A stretch of DNA of 64,000 nt from Cryptomeria japonica (GCF_030272615.1 NC_081407.1:101107897-101171896), one strand, 5' to 3'. Shown: positions 12,206 to 25,939, counted from the stretch's first letter. Notes: generated by a model from the sequence alone, not told the origin. A program made the numbers and translations.

Positions 12206-12475
12206 TAGCATAATATGTTTTAGAACTTAGGCAGTACTCTTAGGGTTAGGCCAAGCTATTACACTTGCTTTTTAGTGAAGCCTCATTGTTTGTTCGCTTG
12301 GAGTCTCATTGTATGATGTTCTATTCATAAATTTAAATTTAATATATCATTTTATTAGCCCACCATATGAACCCTTAGGTGTCATTAGAGGTCGTATTGT
12401 TTCCTAAGAGGTCATATGGTGTCCTGTGAGCCCTTAAGACCCCTCGGGACACCAATGACCCATAACAACACCATA

Positions 12476-12850
12476 TGGTGTTCCCTCTCTCTCTCCCTCT
12501 CCCCTCTCCTCTCCCTCCCTCCCCCCTACTCTCCCTCTCCCTTCCTCCATACCCCTTCTTCTCTCCGACCATCCCCCCTCTTCTCTCCCTCTCTCCCTCC
12601 CTCCTTCCCTTCCACCCCCTCCTCTCTCCCTCCCCCCTACTCTCCCCCCTCTCCCTCTCTCTCTCTCCCTCTCTCCCTCCCTCTACCTCTCTCCCTCTCT
12701 CTACCTTCCCTCCCCCCTCTCTCCCTCTCTCTCCCTCTCCCTCCTTCCCTCTCTCCCTCTCTCTCCCTCACCCTCCCCCCCCTCTCTCTCTCTCCCTCTC
12801 CTCTCCCCTCTCCTCTCCCTCCCTCCCCCTACTCTCCCTCTTACTTCCTC
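12476..12850. repeat. CT/CCCT-rich low-complexity tract
   Basis: About 370 bp of CTCTCCCTCCC words, ending six bases before the LARD 5' LTR. Ser/Pro/Leu ORFs across it are artefacts. Confidence 0.95.
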
Positions 12851-13017
12851 CATATTGTTGTGATGTATTCACACATCGCCCCATTATAAATGAGGACCCC
12901 TACTTTTCTTCTTTCTCGGGTTTTCTTTCTAGGTTTTTAGGGTTTGTCTATTAGCCTTTGCATTTTGAGTATCTCTAGGGGGATCACTAGGATGGTAGGC
13001 TTTGCTTGAGCTCAAAG

Positions 13018-13457
13018 TGTCATGCCCAAAATTTAGGGAAAAAACGGAACAAATTCTTTTTTTAAAAACATACTAAATTAATTAACAAGTTCACTCTCAT
13101 GACAAGCGTTAATGAAATTTCCATTATTAAATTCGAGCTAATTCTGAAATGAACTAAGCATCGATAAATTGTTTAATTTTAATTGTGGAAAACTAACTGG
13201 TTTAATTTTATCTCCAAGAGATACCTAGTTATTAGGTTTATTAAATTAATCAAGCTAAAGGAAATAGGAGAGGAAAATTAATTCAATCTCCAATATGACT
13301 ATATAGTCTAATCAACCTTTTAATTTTTTTTTCTCTTTATTACTTGCTCCAAATTATAACCAGAATTATTTAAATATATATATATATTTATATATGCATA
13401 TATATATATATATATATATTTATAATTAGATACTTAATCCAAATTATGATCAAAATT

Positions 13458-13488
<31 letters not shown>

Positions 13489-14180
13489 CCATATATATAT
13501 ATAGATACATATATTTATATATATATTACATATATGTTAAATATTTTAATTCTAATTTCAAAAGCACATTAACCTTCTATATATTAATCCATATTTTCCC
13601 CAACCCTATTTAGGGTTCCATTTTCTTATATATATATTTTCAAATCTAATTTATCATATTACTTCTAAATTTCTTTGCCCTAGCCCCACCCGGGCTAGGG
13701 TTTAACCCATATTTTTTTTTAACAAGGAATTATTTTGTTGGGCCGAAACCCTTGGCGGCCATGAATTCTCCTTTTTTTTGTTGCAGGTTACGAGAGTTTG
13801 AAGGCGGTTATGGCTGTGGCGCCACTATGTGGGTGCACAGTGGGTGCCGCGGCACCACTGTGTGTCCACACAGTGGGCGCCGCTAGCGGCTCCCCACTGT
13901 GTGGCCACACAGTGGCGGCCGCGGCCGTCCACTGTGTGTCCACACAGTGGGAGCTGAAACGGCTCCACTGTGTGTGCACACAGTGGGCGCCGCGCGGCTC
14001 TCCACTGTGCGTACACATAGTGGGGTCCGCGTGGACCCAAAAACATTCCTTTTTTTTTTCAATTTAAAAAAAAATATATATATATTATATATAAATATAT
14101 ATATATATATTTTTAAAAGAGATTTACATGCAAAATTTTTAAACTAATATAATAAAGGGAAAAGCATTAAGTTTATTCAG

Positions 14181-14229
<49 letters not shown>

Positions 14230-16722
14230 CATATATAAATAAGCTTTTAAATCAATGCTAACTAAAATACAATTTAGAATACTTTAAAAAAATACAATAT
14301 ACTTTTCTGGAAATAAAAGAATTTCATTGATTTTTTTCCTCTAATAAAATATTTACATAAAACATCTTTTTTCATTAAAATACTTAAAATCTTTCAGCAT
14401 CAATAAACTTCTATTTTGCCACAAGTAAAATATAGATAAAATTTAAATAAAATCTATTCTTTTTTTTTTCTTTCCATAATACAGGAAACTTTTGCATGCA
14501 ACACAAAATAACTCTTTTTTTACTAAAAACCAGAAGTAGAAATAAAACAAGCTTTTCTTTTTACAACTCTAGGATATTATGGAAAATTGTTCAGGGTGTT
14601 TCTTTGAATAGCCACAACAATAAAGCTTCAAATCTATTTTCAAAAAATTACATCTTGCTTCTCTTTTCTATGAATAAGGCCTACTTCTATAACAAATTTA
14701 AACAAATATCTGCAACTGAATTTAAGAATCTTCAATAATAATCTTTTGTGTCTCTTTCATGGTTCCTATTTTATTTCTCTTGACTTTCCTGCATAATAGA
14801 TAAACACAAATATGACCATGGAGTGCTCACCTCCCAGCCTAGGCTAACTGGTAGCCACCCCCGAGCTCGGAGAATCAATTCCTAGACGGGTAACAAACAG
14901 GCAAACACATAGAAAGCAATGCATACAGACTTTTTTTTTCAGACACATTCCCAAATTGGCTTTCACAGCACCACTCTTTGGTGATGAACATTTTCAAAGG
15001 GTGGTAGTGGACCAATACCCTGAGGAGAACTGCAAGTATGAAATAAACAAGAAGCCACCTCATGGCACAATAATATTATCAAGAATCTCAACCCCTTATT
15101 CCTTATGCCCCCCAAAGGCATTCTAGCCTTATATCCCTCCTTATGACCCCCATTGCACAAACAGGCCATGCAGCAAGGGTCACACAAAGATCCCTTGTGA
15201 TCGCTCTCAAAAGAGAGTCTTTCACTTGAGGGTTGTCACTGCTACCACCCTCAAGATCCTCTCCTCGCCCAAGAGTAAGAGATCTTGAGAAAACTCCCAA
15301 AACACAAACAAGTCATAAAGCAAAAATACCAAAAGATTTTCTAACATAAATATTCAAGAACACAGATTTCTTACACCAACAAACTTCCAGACATAAACAA
15401 GAAGAAGACATTAAAAGAATAACTGAAACCAACCTTAATCTGCCCAAAGGTTATTATGATATTTGATGAAGAGCTGCCCAATCCACAAATCTTTTTCCTT
15501 CTACCCTTATTCAATTTCTCTATTCCATAACATTATTTTCTTTTCAAATTTTCTTCTGTCTCCAAAAATGGAGAGTGGGTGATTACCCTGCTATTCCCAA
15601 AAATCTTCCTTATGAAGCTCACTCTCTGAGTTCTCACAGGATTCTAAAAAAAAATAAAAAGAAGAAAGAAAGCAAAAATGCAAAAAGACTCTCATTCCAA
15701 AAGGAAAAATCTTGATTAGATTTAACTTCTAATTTTCAATTTTCGCTCAACTCAAAAAAGCCAATTTTTAAAGCGTTAAAAAGATCATTATAAAGTAGAA
15801 ACTTGCCTAAAATTACCCCTAACCCCTAGGTATACCTTATGGGCTTTAGGAAACCCTATTAAACTACCCCTAGGTGTTCATTTAACCCATTTTAAACCCC
15901 TCTGAAGTTTATTTTCGGGTCAAACATAAGTTGACCACTCCAAATATTATATTCCCAAAGTATTTATGACAACACATTAATTTATTTAAGAAAACTAAAA
16001 TTAAACACTTTCCCACCAAGAGACAAAATAAAACATTTAAATTTAAATCCACACGTGTCAAGTGACACTAATAAAACACTTTTACAAAAATAAAACATGA
16101 GATTGTCTCTCGTGGTTTTTTACACATTAAATTTAATTAACACTTAACACTCATGCAGCATATACTGATATGAATAAAATACAACACAAACGGGGTGTTG
16201 TCTCTCCAAATAGAAAAACCCTGGCTTACGAACATACATAAGTCTAGGTTTGATTCTCTGTAATTTTCCATGGTCACATGGTAAATTTCCTGCGCATCTC
16301 AAATTACACATTAGTACTTCCAAATATCCATATATAATATAATTCAATAATATAACAATACACATCATTACTTGCATACAATTTTCATCTACACAGGTTG
16401 AATACATATTTTATCAAGCAATTTCACATAAGCAATTTCATCCCAATTCACATAAACTAAACATACATCATAGTTCTATATTCAGAGTAAAGTCCTACAA
16501 ATTCAATAACAACATCTATCATTGCAATATCATCCTATTTAACAATCATGTAGTGTTCTATCTCATAAAGCATGTAAGTAAATCATCAAATCATAGCAAT
16601 GTTATCCAAATCCTGAAATCATATAAGTTCTAAGTCTCAAAATGCATCAAAATAATGTATCCATAATAGTCTAAAATATAAAATCCACTGAATGTCAGAC
16701 TGAGTCGAGGTGAGGCCTCACA
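13018..16722 (-). repeat. Gypsy-A 3' LTR (left copy, 3.7 kb)
   Basis: Matches 21652-25532 throughout. The main differences are shorter (TA)n tracts, about 38 bp at 14183-14222 against about 128 bp in the other copy. Contains the six-hairpin array at 13822-14023. Frames at 14875-15300 occur in both LTRs but have no protein features. Confidence 0.95.
13822..14023. repeat. array of six GC-rich hairpins in Gypsy-A LTR (left)
   Basis: 22-bp inverted repeats with arms CCACTGTGTG/CACACAGTGG start at 13822, 13855, 13894, 13929, 13965 and 14002 (spacing 33-39 bp). The one at 13894 is a perfect 22-bp palindrome. They are separated by GC-rich linkers such as GCGCCGC within an otherwise AT-rich LTR. Confidence 0.92.
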
Positions 16723-16734
16723 TCCTCCCCCTCT
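16723..16734 (-). promoter_or_regulatory. Gypsy-A polypurine tract
   Basis: AGAGGGGGAGGA on the minus strand abuts the 3' LTR and overlaps the polyprotein stop codon (16733-16735). Confidence 0.9.
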
Positions 16735-17665
16735 AGGCATGAACTTCCTCCTGGAGTTCATCGAAGAGGTGAGGGTACTCTAATCTCATATGTGTTGTGT
16801 CCTCCCATGAAGTCGTAACCTCATCATAACAATCCCACTAGACCCTAACCTGGTCCAACTCTCAACCTCAAAGGGCCAATGTCCGGCGTGCCAAAATGCG
16901 AATGGGCTCCAAAGCTAGCTGCCCGTCCGACTCCACCTGCAAGGCATCCCAATCTACAAGGTGAGACTCATCATAGATATATTTTCTCAAAACTGAAACA
17001 TGAAACACATCGTGGATGCGTGACAGGCTAGGTGGCAAAGCTAAACGGTAGGCAACTAGGCTTATCCTCTCCAAAATCTCAAAAGGTCCTACAAAGCGAG
17101 GTGTGAGCTTAGAACCCTTTCCGTAACGGATTGGACTCTTATGCAGTCGCACTCTCAAGAAAACTCTGTCTCCAACCAAGTAACTATGATCTATCCTCTT
17201 TGCATTGGCATACTTCTTCTGTCTATCTTGAGCCTCTCTAAGACGCTGCCTAATCAAATCCACCTACTGTTCCATATCCCGAACTAACTCAGGACCAATA
17301 GCAACTCTATCCTCTATGCGATCCCAACTCAAGGGCGTCCTGCAAGGCCTGCCGTATAATGCCTGGTAGGGTGGCATCCCCAAAGAAGTGTGATGCCCAT
17401 TGTTATAGGCAAATGCCACTAAGGAAAGGTACTCCTCCCACTGGGTCTGATGATCCATGACGTACATACGAAGCATATCCTCTAACACCTGATTGACCCT
17501 CTCTGTCTAACCATCTGTCTCTGGGTGATAGGCTGTACTAAAATTGAGCTTAGTGCCCATAGCTGCCTGTAATGACTTCCAAAAGGTAGAAGTGAAAAGA
17601 GAATCCCTATCAAATATAATCTTGCAGGGTATGCCATGAAGCCTAACAATGTCTCGCAAGAACAC
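16733..17665 (-). pseudogene. Gypsy-A integrase C-terminal half and chromodomain-like tail
   Basis: From about 17665 the minus strand gives [16 protein letters not shown] (second catalytic Asp), HPETDG with TERVNQVLEDML (catalytic Glu), KKYANAKRIDHSYLVGDRVF and a GPFEIL-type DNA-binding block. It ends in a chromodomain-like segment (LARRTLALRG, then WDCYDEVTTSWEDT and YPHLFDEL). The chromodomain of chromoviruses helps direct integration to particular chromatin. TAG/TGA stops interrupt at about 17264 (Gln/Trp), 17510 and in the chromodomain. Confidence 0.9.
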
Positions 17666-18985
17666 CTATGCTACTGCTAGAGCTATGAATGTAGTACGAA
17701 TTGGTGAAAAGTGAGCTACTTTGGTCAACTTGTCAACTGTCACCAAGATAGCATCATGGCAACGAGAAGACATAGGAAGACCAATGATGAAATCCATGGA
17801 TATAGTATCCCACTTCCACTCTGGTATAGCATGAGACTGAAGCAACCCACCTGGATGGCGGTGCTCTGCCTTGACCCTCTGACACTCAAGACATCGAGCT
17901 ACTATCTCGGCAATGAGCTGCCGCATTCGAAGCCAATGATACAACTGCCTCAAGTCAGCATGCAACTTCTTAACCCCGGGATGCACTGCATAAGGAGCTC
18001 TATGATCTTTTGAGACAATGAACTCTCGCAACCCTCTGGAGGAAGGTACATAAATGTGCCCTCTGTGGCGTAACAGTCCATCGGACTCCAAAGAATAATC
18101 CACATATTTCCCTTCTAGAGTAACCTGAGAATGTAATACCTGACAAACCTCTACATACCATCCATCCTCTGACAAGTGCCAAAGTATACGGTCTCTCAAG
18201 TCTGTGCCCATGGATATGGTGTAAACCTCATGACGTCTCCTACTCAAAGCATCTGCAACTACATTTTCCTTTCCTTTGATGTAGTGAACGTCGAAATCAT
18301 ATTTGCACAAGAACTCCATCCATCTCCTCTGTCGTGCATTAAGGTTCGGCTGAGTGAAGATGTACTGAAGACTCTGATGGTCTGAATGAAACTTGAAGTG
18401 ATGTCCTAAAAGGAAGTGTCTCCACCTCACAAGTGCATGCACTACTGCTATGAGCTCAAGGTCATGGGTGGGATAATTAAGTTCATGAGTCTTAAGTTTC
18501 CTAGACTCGAAAGCTATGGCCCTACCACCCTGCATAAGAACTGCCCCTAAACCCTCTAGGGAAGCATCTGTACAAACCATAAAATCAGCTAAAGGATCTG
18601 GTACAACAAGGATAGGAGCGCTAGTAAGTGCCTTCTTGAGTTCCTGAAAGGCCTTCTCGCACTTCTCTATCCACTCAAATTTCTTCCCTTTACACTGAAG
18701 AGAGGTAATAGGGTGTGCGACTCTGGAGAAACCCTCGACAAAATGTCGGTAATACCCTGCTAAACCCATGAAACTCCTGACCTCTATCACACTGGTAGGC
18801 ATTGGCCAATCCATAATAGCCCTAATCTTTGATGGGTCAACTGAGATCCCATCACCGAAAATAACGTGTCCAAGGTACTTGACCTCAGATCGAAAGAAAG
18901 CACACTTTGATAAGATGCCAAACAACTGGTTATCCCGCAAACACTACAATACCTATTTCAGGTGCTCCTCATGCTCCTTCTCATT
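17666..18985 (-). pseudogene. Gypsy-A RT thumb, RNase H and integrase N-terminal half
   Basis: Minus strand. After the RT palm come [15 protein letters not shown] and [20 protein letters not shown] (RT connection), RNase H with [13 protein letters not shown] (about 18580-18540) and SDHQSLQYI, then the integrase zinc region (HPGVKKLH and CLECQRVK) and the first catalytic Asp in [12 protein letters not shown] (about 17805-17770). It is one open frame of 424 residues to 17666. A stop after FLDDILIYS separates it from the RT palm. A faded but nearly complete copy. Confidence 0.93.
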
Positions 18986-20224
18986 TCAAGAATATATCAG
19001 TATATCATCAAGGAACACAATAACAAAACGGTCCAGAAAGGTACGAAACACCCCATTCATGAGGCTCATAAAAACTGCTGGGGCATTCGTAAGTCCAAAG
19101 GGGACTACGGTAAACTCATAGTGACCATATCTAGTGCGAAATGCGGTCTTGTGGATATCACTTTCCACTATTCTCAACTGATGGTATCCTGACTTCAAAT
19201 CTATTTTGGAAAAGACTTTGGCACCCTGAATCTGGTCAAATAAATCATCAATTCTGGGCAAGGGATATCGGTTCTTGATGGTTACTTTATTTAGCTGCCG
19301 ATAATCCATACACAATCGGAGAGATCCATCCTTCTTCTTAACGAAGATGACTGGTGCACCCCAAGGGGATACACTAGGACGGATATGACCCTTCTCAAGA
19401 AGTTCCTCAAGCTGAATTTTAAGTTCATTAAGCTCATTTGTGGTCATTCTATAAGGTGCTCTGGAAACTGGCTCGGCTCTTGGTACTAGGTCTATATTAA
19501 AATCAATCTCTCTGCGGGGAGGCATTCCCGGTAACTTTGAAGGAAAAACATCTGAATATCCCTTAAGGATAGGATGGTCATCAAGTGATGTTTCTTTTTC
19601 CTCCTCTTCCTCTCTGTCACTGATAGTGATAGCAAAAAGCTGACATCCCTTCCGCATGCTCCGCTTAAGCTGCATTGCGAAGATCATATGAAGAGACATA
19701 GGCCTTTGAATTCTGGTGATAACTATGGGTGAACCATGATCATCCTCACACTCGATTCTTTTCAAGCGGCAATCCATCTTGGCTCTGTGGGCATAAAGCC
19801 AATCCATGCCAAGTATGATTCTGTAAGATCCAAGTGGAGTCACTCTAAGGTCTACTAAAGTGGTGGTCTTGCCAATCTGCAGCTGACATGCCCTAACCTC
19901 TGATTCCACTGACACTCTAGCCCCTGAAGCTAATTCCACTTCCCAACTGACACCCTGTCTAGTTGCCACTAGCTCGCAACGCTCCACAACCGATGGAGAT
20001 ATAAAGGAGTCAGTAGCTCTTGAATCAAACAAAATAGATACATTGTTATCTTTGATTATACCTATAGAGTCGATAACCGTGGCCTGATGCTCAACCTGGC
20101 AATTGTCAACCACTGCGAATACTCTATGGGACTTGCCCATATCACCAACTGTCGGCTCTAAAGCGGCCATCCGCTGACTCCCTGCTACCTGTCCCTGAGG
20201 GCATTCCCTCGCCATATGCCCCAT
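18986..20224 (-). pseudogene. Gypsy-A gag zinc knuckle end, protease and RT palm
   Basis: 412 codons open. It starts in the zinc knuckle ([11 protein letters not shown]), then the aspartic protease with [15 protein letters not shown], where the family has DSG or DTG, so the catalytic Gly appears changed to Arg. RT follows: [50 protein letters not shown] and [10 protein letters not shown] at the 3' end (catalytic DD). The reaction is proteolytic maturation and RNA-templated DNA synthesis in the virus-like particle. Confidence 0.93.
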
Positions 20225-21499
20225 GGCTCCATATGTAAAGCAAGCACCCCGTGCCTGGAACTAGGCACCCTGAGGCCTAGAAAAAGCCTAACCTCCTGTC
20301 CTACTGGATCCGCTATACCCACCCCTGGAGGACTGCTGAGTCCCCGCTGGCTGTGTGTACTGCCCCTGTGCTCTCTGATCATGTTTTTGTCCGTGAGTCT
20401 GCCACTGCTTGGGCTTGGAGCCCTGCAGATACTGTGGAGGCTTTTGCCTCTAGTTCTGTGGTGTTTAATGTGGAGGAGGGGGTTTGGAGTACCCCTAAGA
20501 ATTTTGGTTGTTCCCTTTCCAATGTAGTTTCTGGAATCCATAAGTCTGAGGTGCAGGATTTCGGTTCTGAAACTGATCCCTATTGTCCTATGGTCTAACC
20601 TGAATTTCTTCGGCAATTAGTGCCTTCTTTACAGCAACCTGAAGGCTCTCTGGAGCGAACATCCTAACAGGCCCAACTATACTGGCATTCAATCCCCTGA
20701 TGAAGCGGTTTACAAGAAGTTTCTCATCCTTTAGATAATCTACATATGGCAACAACTCGAAGAATTTACTCTCATATTGTGTTACTGACAAGCCTTTTTG
20801 TTGGAGATCATGAAATTCGTCTATACAACGCTGCCTGAAGTGCTCTGATAGGTACCTCTCATAGAACCTCTCTATGAATATCTCCCAAGTGAGTGTATCA
20901 GGAATTAATCCGCATTTGTACTCTTCCTGTCTCCACCAGGTGGAGGTTGTCCCTCTCAGAAGATGAACTGCAACACGTGCTTTCAAGTTGCTCTCATATG
21001 AACGCAACGCAAAGCACCTCTCAAGACTCAGAAGCCATGCCTCGGCCTCTACTCCATCTATAGAACCTCCGAAGGATGGTGGTTGGAGGCGCATGACCTC
21101 CCTGATGAGATCCCCTGGATCTCGACGACCTCTCTCAAAATAAACTGGTTCCACCGCTGGAGGTGGTCTTGGCATATGCACTGACTCTGGCTCATTACCA
21201 CCCTGACTCTCTACAAGAATCGGAGCTGGGCTCCTGCTTCATTCTCTATCAACAGACCTATGACTCCCAGAGTCATGACTCCTACCCTGAGGGTTCTCTG
21301 CTGGGATCCTTTCCTGAAAAATGCCAATAAGATTCTGAATGGCTGCTAAAATGTCACGGTTAAGTTCATTTGGCTATTCGGGAGGTGCTCCTGGGTTCTC
21401 CTTTGGAACCGATGCCTCCCTCTCTACCTCATCGCGTGCTATGCGCACACGTCTAGGACCCCATCCGCGCTTGCGAGCTTGTCGCGTCAACGGAGGCAT
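20225..21499 (-). pseudogene. Gypsy-A gag
   Basis: ATG at 21499-21497 (MPPLTRQARKRGWGPRRV), then the retrotransposon gag capsid domain with AEAWLLSLERCFALRSYE, TSTWWRQEEY and FYERYLSEHFRQRCIDEF, a linker rich in Gln and Pro, and the start of the CCHC knuckle ([15 protein letters not shown], spanning the boundary with the next entry). Stops near 21390, 21243, 20590 and in the linker break it. Confidence 0.9.
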
Positions 21500-21636
21500 C
21501 CTAAGAGGAAATAAGACAAAACAATTAATTTATTTCTTTTAGAATTAAATTCAATTAAATTAAAAATTCCATTTAACAAAATAATTTAAAATATTCTAAG
21601 GTGAAACGTAAGTAAGGCTCCTAGTGTGGAAACCTT

Positions 21637-21648
21637 GCTCTGATACCA
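21637..21648 (-). promoter_or_regulatory. Gypsy-A primer-binding site
   Basis: TGGTATCAGAGC on minus, three bases inside the 5' LTR end; complementary to the 3' end of initiator tRNA-Met. Confidence 0.92.
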
Positions 21649-22012
21649 AAATGTCATGCCCAAAATTTAGGGCAAAAATAGAACAAATTTATTTTTTTAA
21701 AACATACTAAATTAATTAACAAGTTCACTCTCACGACAAGCGTTAATTAAATTTCCATTATTAAATTCGAGCTAATTCTGAAATGAACTAAGCATCGATA
21801 GATTGTTTAATTTTAATTGCGGAAAACTAACTGGTTTAATTTTATCTCCAAGAGATACCTAGTTATTAGGTTTATTAAATTAATCAAGCTAAAGGAAATA
21901 GGAGAGGAAAATTAATTCAATCTCCAATATGACTATATAGTCTAATCAACCTTTTAATTTTTTTTTCTCTTTATTACTTGCTCCAAATTATAACCAGAAT
22001 TATTTAAATAAA

Positions 22013-22045
<33 letters not shown>

Positions 22046-22122
22046 TTATAATTAGATACTTAATCCAAATTATGATCAAAATATATATATATATATATAT
22101 ATCCATATATATATATATATAG

Positions 22123-22174
<52 letters not shown>

Positions 22175-22469
22175 CATATATGTTAAATATTTTAATTCTA
22201 ATTTCAAAAGCACATTAACCTTCTATATATTAATCCATATTTTCCCCAACCCTATTTAGGGTTCCATTTTCTTATATATATATTTTCAAATCTAATTTAT
22301 CATATTACTTCTAAATTTCTTTGCCCTAGCCCCACCCGGGCTAGGGTTTAACCCATATTTTTTTTTAACAGGGAATTATTTTGCTAGGCCGAAACTCTTG
22401 GCGGCCATGAATTCTCCTTTTTTTTTTGTTGCAGGTTACGGGAGTTTGAAGGCGGGTATGGCTGTGGCG

Positions 22470-22673
22470 CCACTGTGTGGGCGCATAGTGGGCACCGTGG
22501 CACCACTGTGTGTCCACACAGTGGGCGCCGCTAGCGGCTCCCCACTGTGTGGCCACACAGTGGTGGCCGTGGCCGTCCACTGTGTGTCCACACAGTGGGA
22601 GCCGAAACGGATCCATTGTGTGTGCACACAGTGGGCGCCGTGCGGCCCTCCACTGTGCGTACACACACAGTGG
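22470..22673. repeat. array of six GC-rich hairpins in Gypsy-A LTR (right)
   Basis: Hairpins start at 22470, 22503, 22542, 22577, 22613 and 22650, the same order and spacing as in the other LTR. The third (22542-22563) is a perfect palindrome. Substitutions between copies affect both arms and linkers. Confidence 0.92.
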
Positions 22674-22736
22674 GGTCTGCGTGGACCCAAAAACATTCCT
22701 TTTTTTTTAATTTTAAAAAAATATATATATATATAT

Positions 22737-22774
<38 letters not shown>

Positions 22775-22917
22775 TATATTTATATAAATTTATAATCATA
22801 GTTAAAAAGGGCGAAAATTATTTCAATATAAATATATATATATATTTTTTTAAAAGAGATTTACATGCAAAATTTTTAAACTAATATAATAAAGGGAAAA
22901 GCATTAAGTTTATTCAG

Positions 22918-23050
<133 letters not shown>

Positions 23051-25939
23051 CTTTTAAATCAATGCTAACTAAAATACAATTTAGAATACTTTTTAAAAAA
23101 TACAATATACTTTTCTGGAAATAAAAGAATCTCATTGATTTTTTTCCTCTAATAAAATATTTACATAAAACATCTTTTTTCATTAAAATACTTAAAATCT
23201 TTCAGCATCAATAAACTTCTATTTTGCCACAAGTAAAATATAGATAAAATTTAAATAAAATCTATTCTTTTTTTTTTCTTTCCATAATACAAGAAACTTT
23301 TGCATGCAACACAAAATAACTCTTCTTTTACTAAAAACCAGAATTAGAAATAAAACAAGCTTTTCTTTTTACAACTCTAGGATATTCTGCAAAATTGTTC
23401 AGGATGTTTCTTTGAATAGCCACAACAATAAAGCTTCAAATCTATTTTCAAAAAATTACATCTTGCTTCTCTTTTCTATGAATAAGGCCTACTTCTATAA
23501 CAAATTTAAACAAATATCTGCAACTGAATTTAAGAATCTTCAATAATAATCTTCTGTGTCTCTTTCATGGTTCCTATTTTCTTTCTCCTGACTTTCCTAC
23601 ATAATAGATAAACACAAATATGACCACGGAGTGCTCATCTCCCAGCCTAGGCTAACTGGTAGCCACCCCCGAGCTCGGAGAACCAATTCCTAGATGGGTA
23701 ACAAACAAGCAAACACATAGAAAGCAATGCATACAGACTTTTTTTTTCAGACACATTCCCAACTTGGCTTTCACAACACCACTCTTTGGTGATGAACATT
23801 TTCAAAGGGTGGTAGTGGACCAATACCCTGAGGAGAACTGCAAGTATGAAATAAACAAGAAGCCACCTCATGGCACAATAATATTATCAAGAATCTCAAC
23901 CCCTTATTCCTTATGCCCCCCAAAGGCATTCTAGCCTTATATCCCTCCTTATGACCCCCATTGCACAAACAGGCCATGCAGCAAGGGTCACACAAAGATC
24001 CCTTGTGATCACTCTCAAAAGAGAGTCTCTCACTCGAGGGTTGTCACTGCTACCACCCTCAAGATCCTCTCCTCTCCCAAGAGTAAGAGATCTTGAGAAA
24101 ACTCCCAAAACACAAACAAGTCATAAAGCAAAAATACCAAAAGATTTTCTAACATAAATATTCAAGAACACAGATTTCATACACCAACAAACTTCCAGAC
24201 ATAAACAAGAAGAAGACATTAAAAGAATAACTGAAACCAACCTTAATCTGCCCAAAGGTTATTATGATATTTGATGAAGAGCTGCCCAATCCACAAATCT
24301 TTTTCCTTCTACCCTTATTCAATTTCTCTATTCCATAACATTATTTTCTTTTCAAATTTTCTTCTGTCTCCAAAAATGGAGAGTGGGTGATTACCCTGCT
24401 ATTCCCAAAAATCTTCCTTATGAAGCTCACTCTCTGAGTTCTCACAGGATTCTAAAAAAAAACAAAAAGAAGAAAGAAAGCAAAAATGCAAAAAGACTCT
24501 CATTCCAAAAGGAAAAATCTTGATTAGATTTAACTTCTAATTTTCAATTTTCGTCCTCAACTCAAAAAAGCCAATTTTTAAAGCGTTAAAAAGATCATTA
24601 TAAAGTAGAAACTTGCATAAAATTACCCCTAACCCCTAGGTATACCTTATGGGCTTTAGGAAACCCTATTAAACTACCCCTAGGTGTTCATTTAACCCAT
24701 TTTAAACCCCTCTGAAGTTTATTTTCGGGTCAAACATAAGTTGACCACTCCAAATATTATATTCCCAAAGTATTTATGACAACACATTAATTTATTTAAG
24801 AAAACTAAAATTAAACACTTTCCCACCAAGAGACAAAATAAAACATTTAAATTTAAATCCACACGTGTCAAGTGACACTAATAAAACACTTTTACAAAAA
24901 TAAAACATGAGATTGTCTCTCGTGGTTTTTTACACATTAAATTTAATTAACACTTAACACTCATGCAGCATATACTGATACAAATAAAATACAACACAAA
25001 TGGGGTGTTGTCTCTCCAAATAGACAAACCCTGGCTTACGAACATACATAAGTCTAGGTTTGATTCTCTGTAATTTTCCATGGTCACATGGTAAATTTCC
25101 TGCGCATCTCAAATTACACATTAGTACTTCCAAATATCCATATATAATATAATTCAATAATATAACAATACACATCATTACTTGCATACAATTTTCATCT
25201 GCACAGGTTGAATACATCTTTTATCAAGCAATTTCACATAAGCAATTTCATCCCAATTCACATAAACTAAACATACATCATAGTTCTATATTCAGAGTAA
25301 AGTCTTGCATATTCAATAATGACATCTATCATTGCAATATCATCCTATCTAACAATCATGTAGTGTTCTATCTCATAAAGCATGTAAGTAAATCATCAAA
25401 TCATAGCAATGTTATCCAAATCCTGAAATCATATAAGTTCTAAGTCTCAAAATGCATCAAAATAAAGTATCCATAATAGTCGAAAATATAAAATCCATTG
25501 AATGTCAGACTTAGTCGAGGTGAGGCCTCACACAAAGTGAGTCAGTGGATGCTCCGGGTTAGGGTTTCTTTGAAAGTCTTTCTTAGGGCCTAGTCTTGCT
25601 CTTGTTGCTAATTGTGTCTTGCTTGGTGAGTGAATATCCTTTTTGAAGGTCTGAGTTAGGTCAAGTTGGTGAGTGATGAAGTCTGGAATGTCATTCTAAA
25701 CTTCAAATACCCTTAAATTTGGCTAAGTCTGGAATGTCTTCTGGATCCTGAAATTTGACTAAGTCTGGAAAATTGAAGAATCCTCGAAGAACTAGATTTT
25801 GCATTATAACTCCTAGAGGTCTGAAACCACTCTCAAACATCCTGATAGTATATATGAAATATAACTTAAAGTTATACTTAAATTTTATATTGCATAAATG
25901 AATCCTGACAGAGAGGCTAAAATGCCAAATTCTTCTTTT

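Larger units (their letters stand above)
11181..12312 (+). repeat. tandem duplication of a 568-bp unit
   Basis: Unit 1 (11181-11748) and unit 2 (11749-12312) are highly similar end to end; both begin TGGATTTGTGT and end near CGCTTGGAGTCTC. The shift is a constant 568 bp. Each unit carries the same open frame, described separately. Confidence 0.92.

Noticed and set aside
12416-12954. Long Ser/Pro/Leu-rich ORFs
   Set aside because: Two overlapping frames of a CT/CCCT low-complexity tract; composition only.
13822-14023. CRISPR-like array
   Set aside because: The repeats are internally palindromic, linkers are short and related, there are no cas genes, and the same array is in both LTRs of a plant retrotransposon.
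13788-14067. Several overlapping His/Gly/Ala-rich ORFs on both strands
   Set aside because: All are readings of the GC-rich hairpin array in the Gypsy-A LTR. The copy at 22365-22795 behaves the same.
14875-15300. ORFs conserved with 23647-24108
   Set aside because: Conserved only because the two LTRs are recent copies; no protein features.
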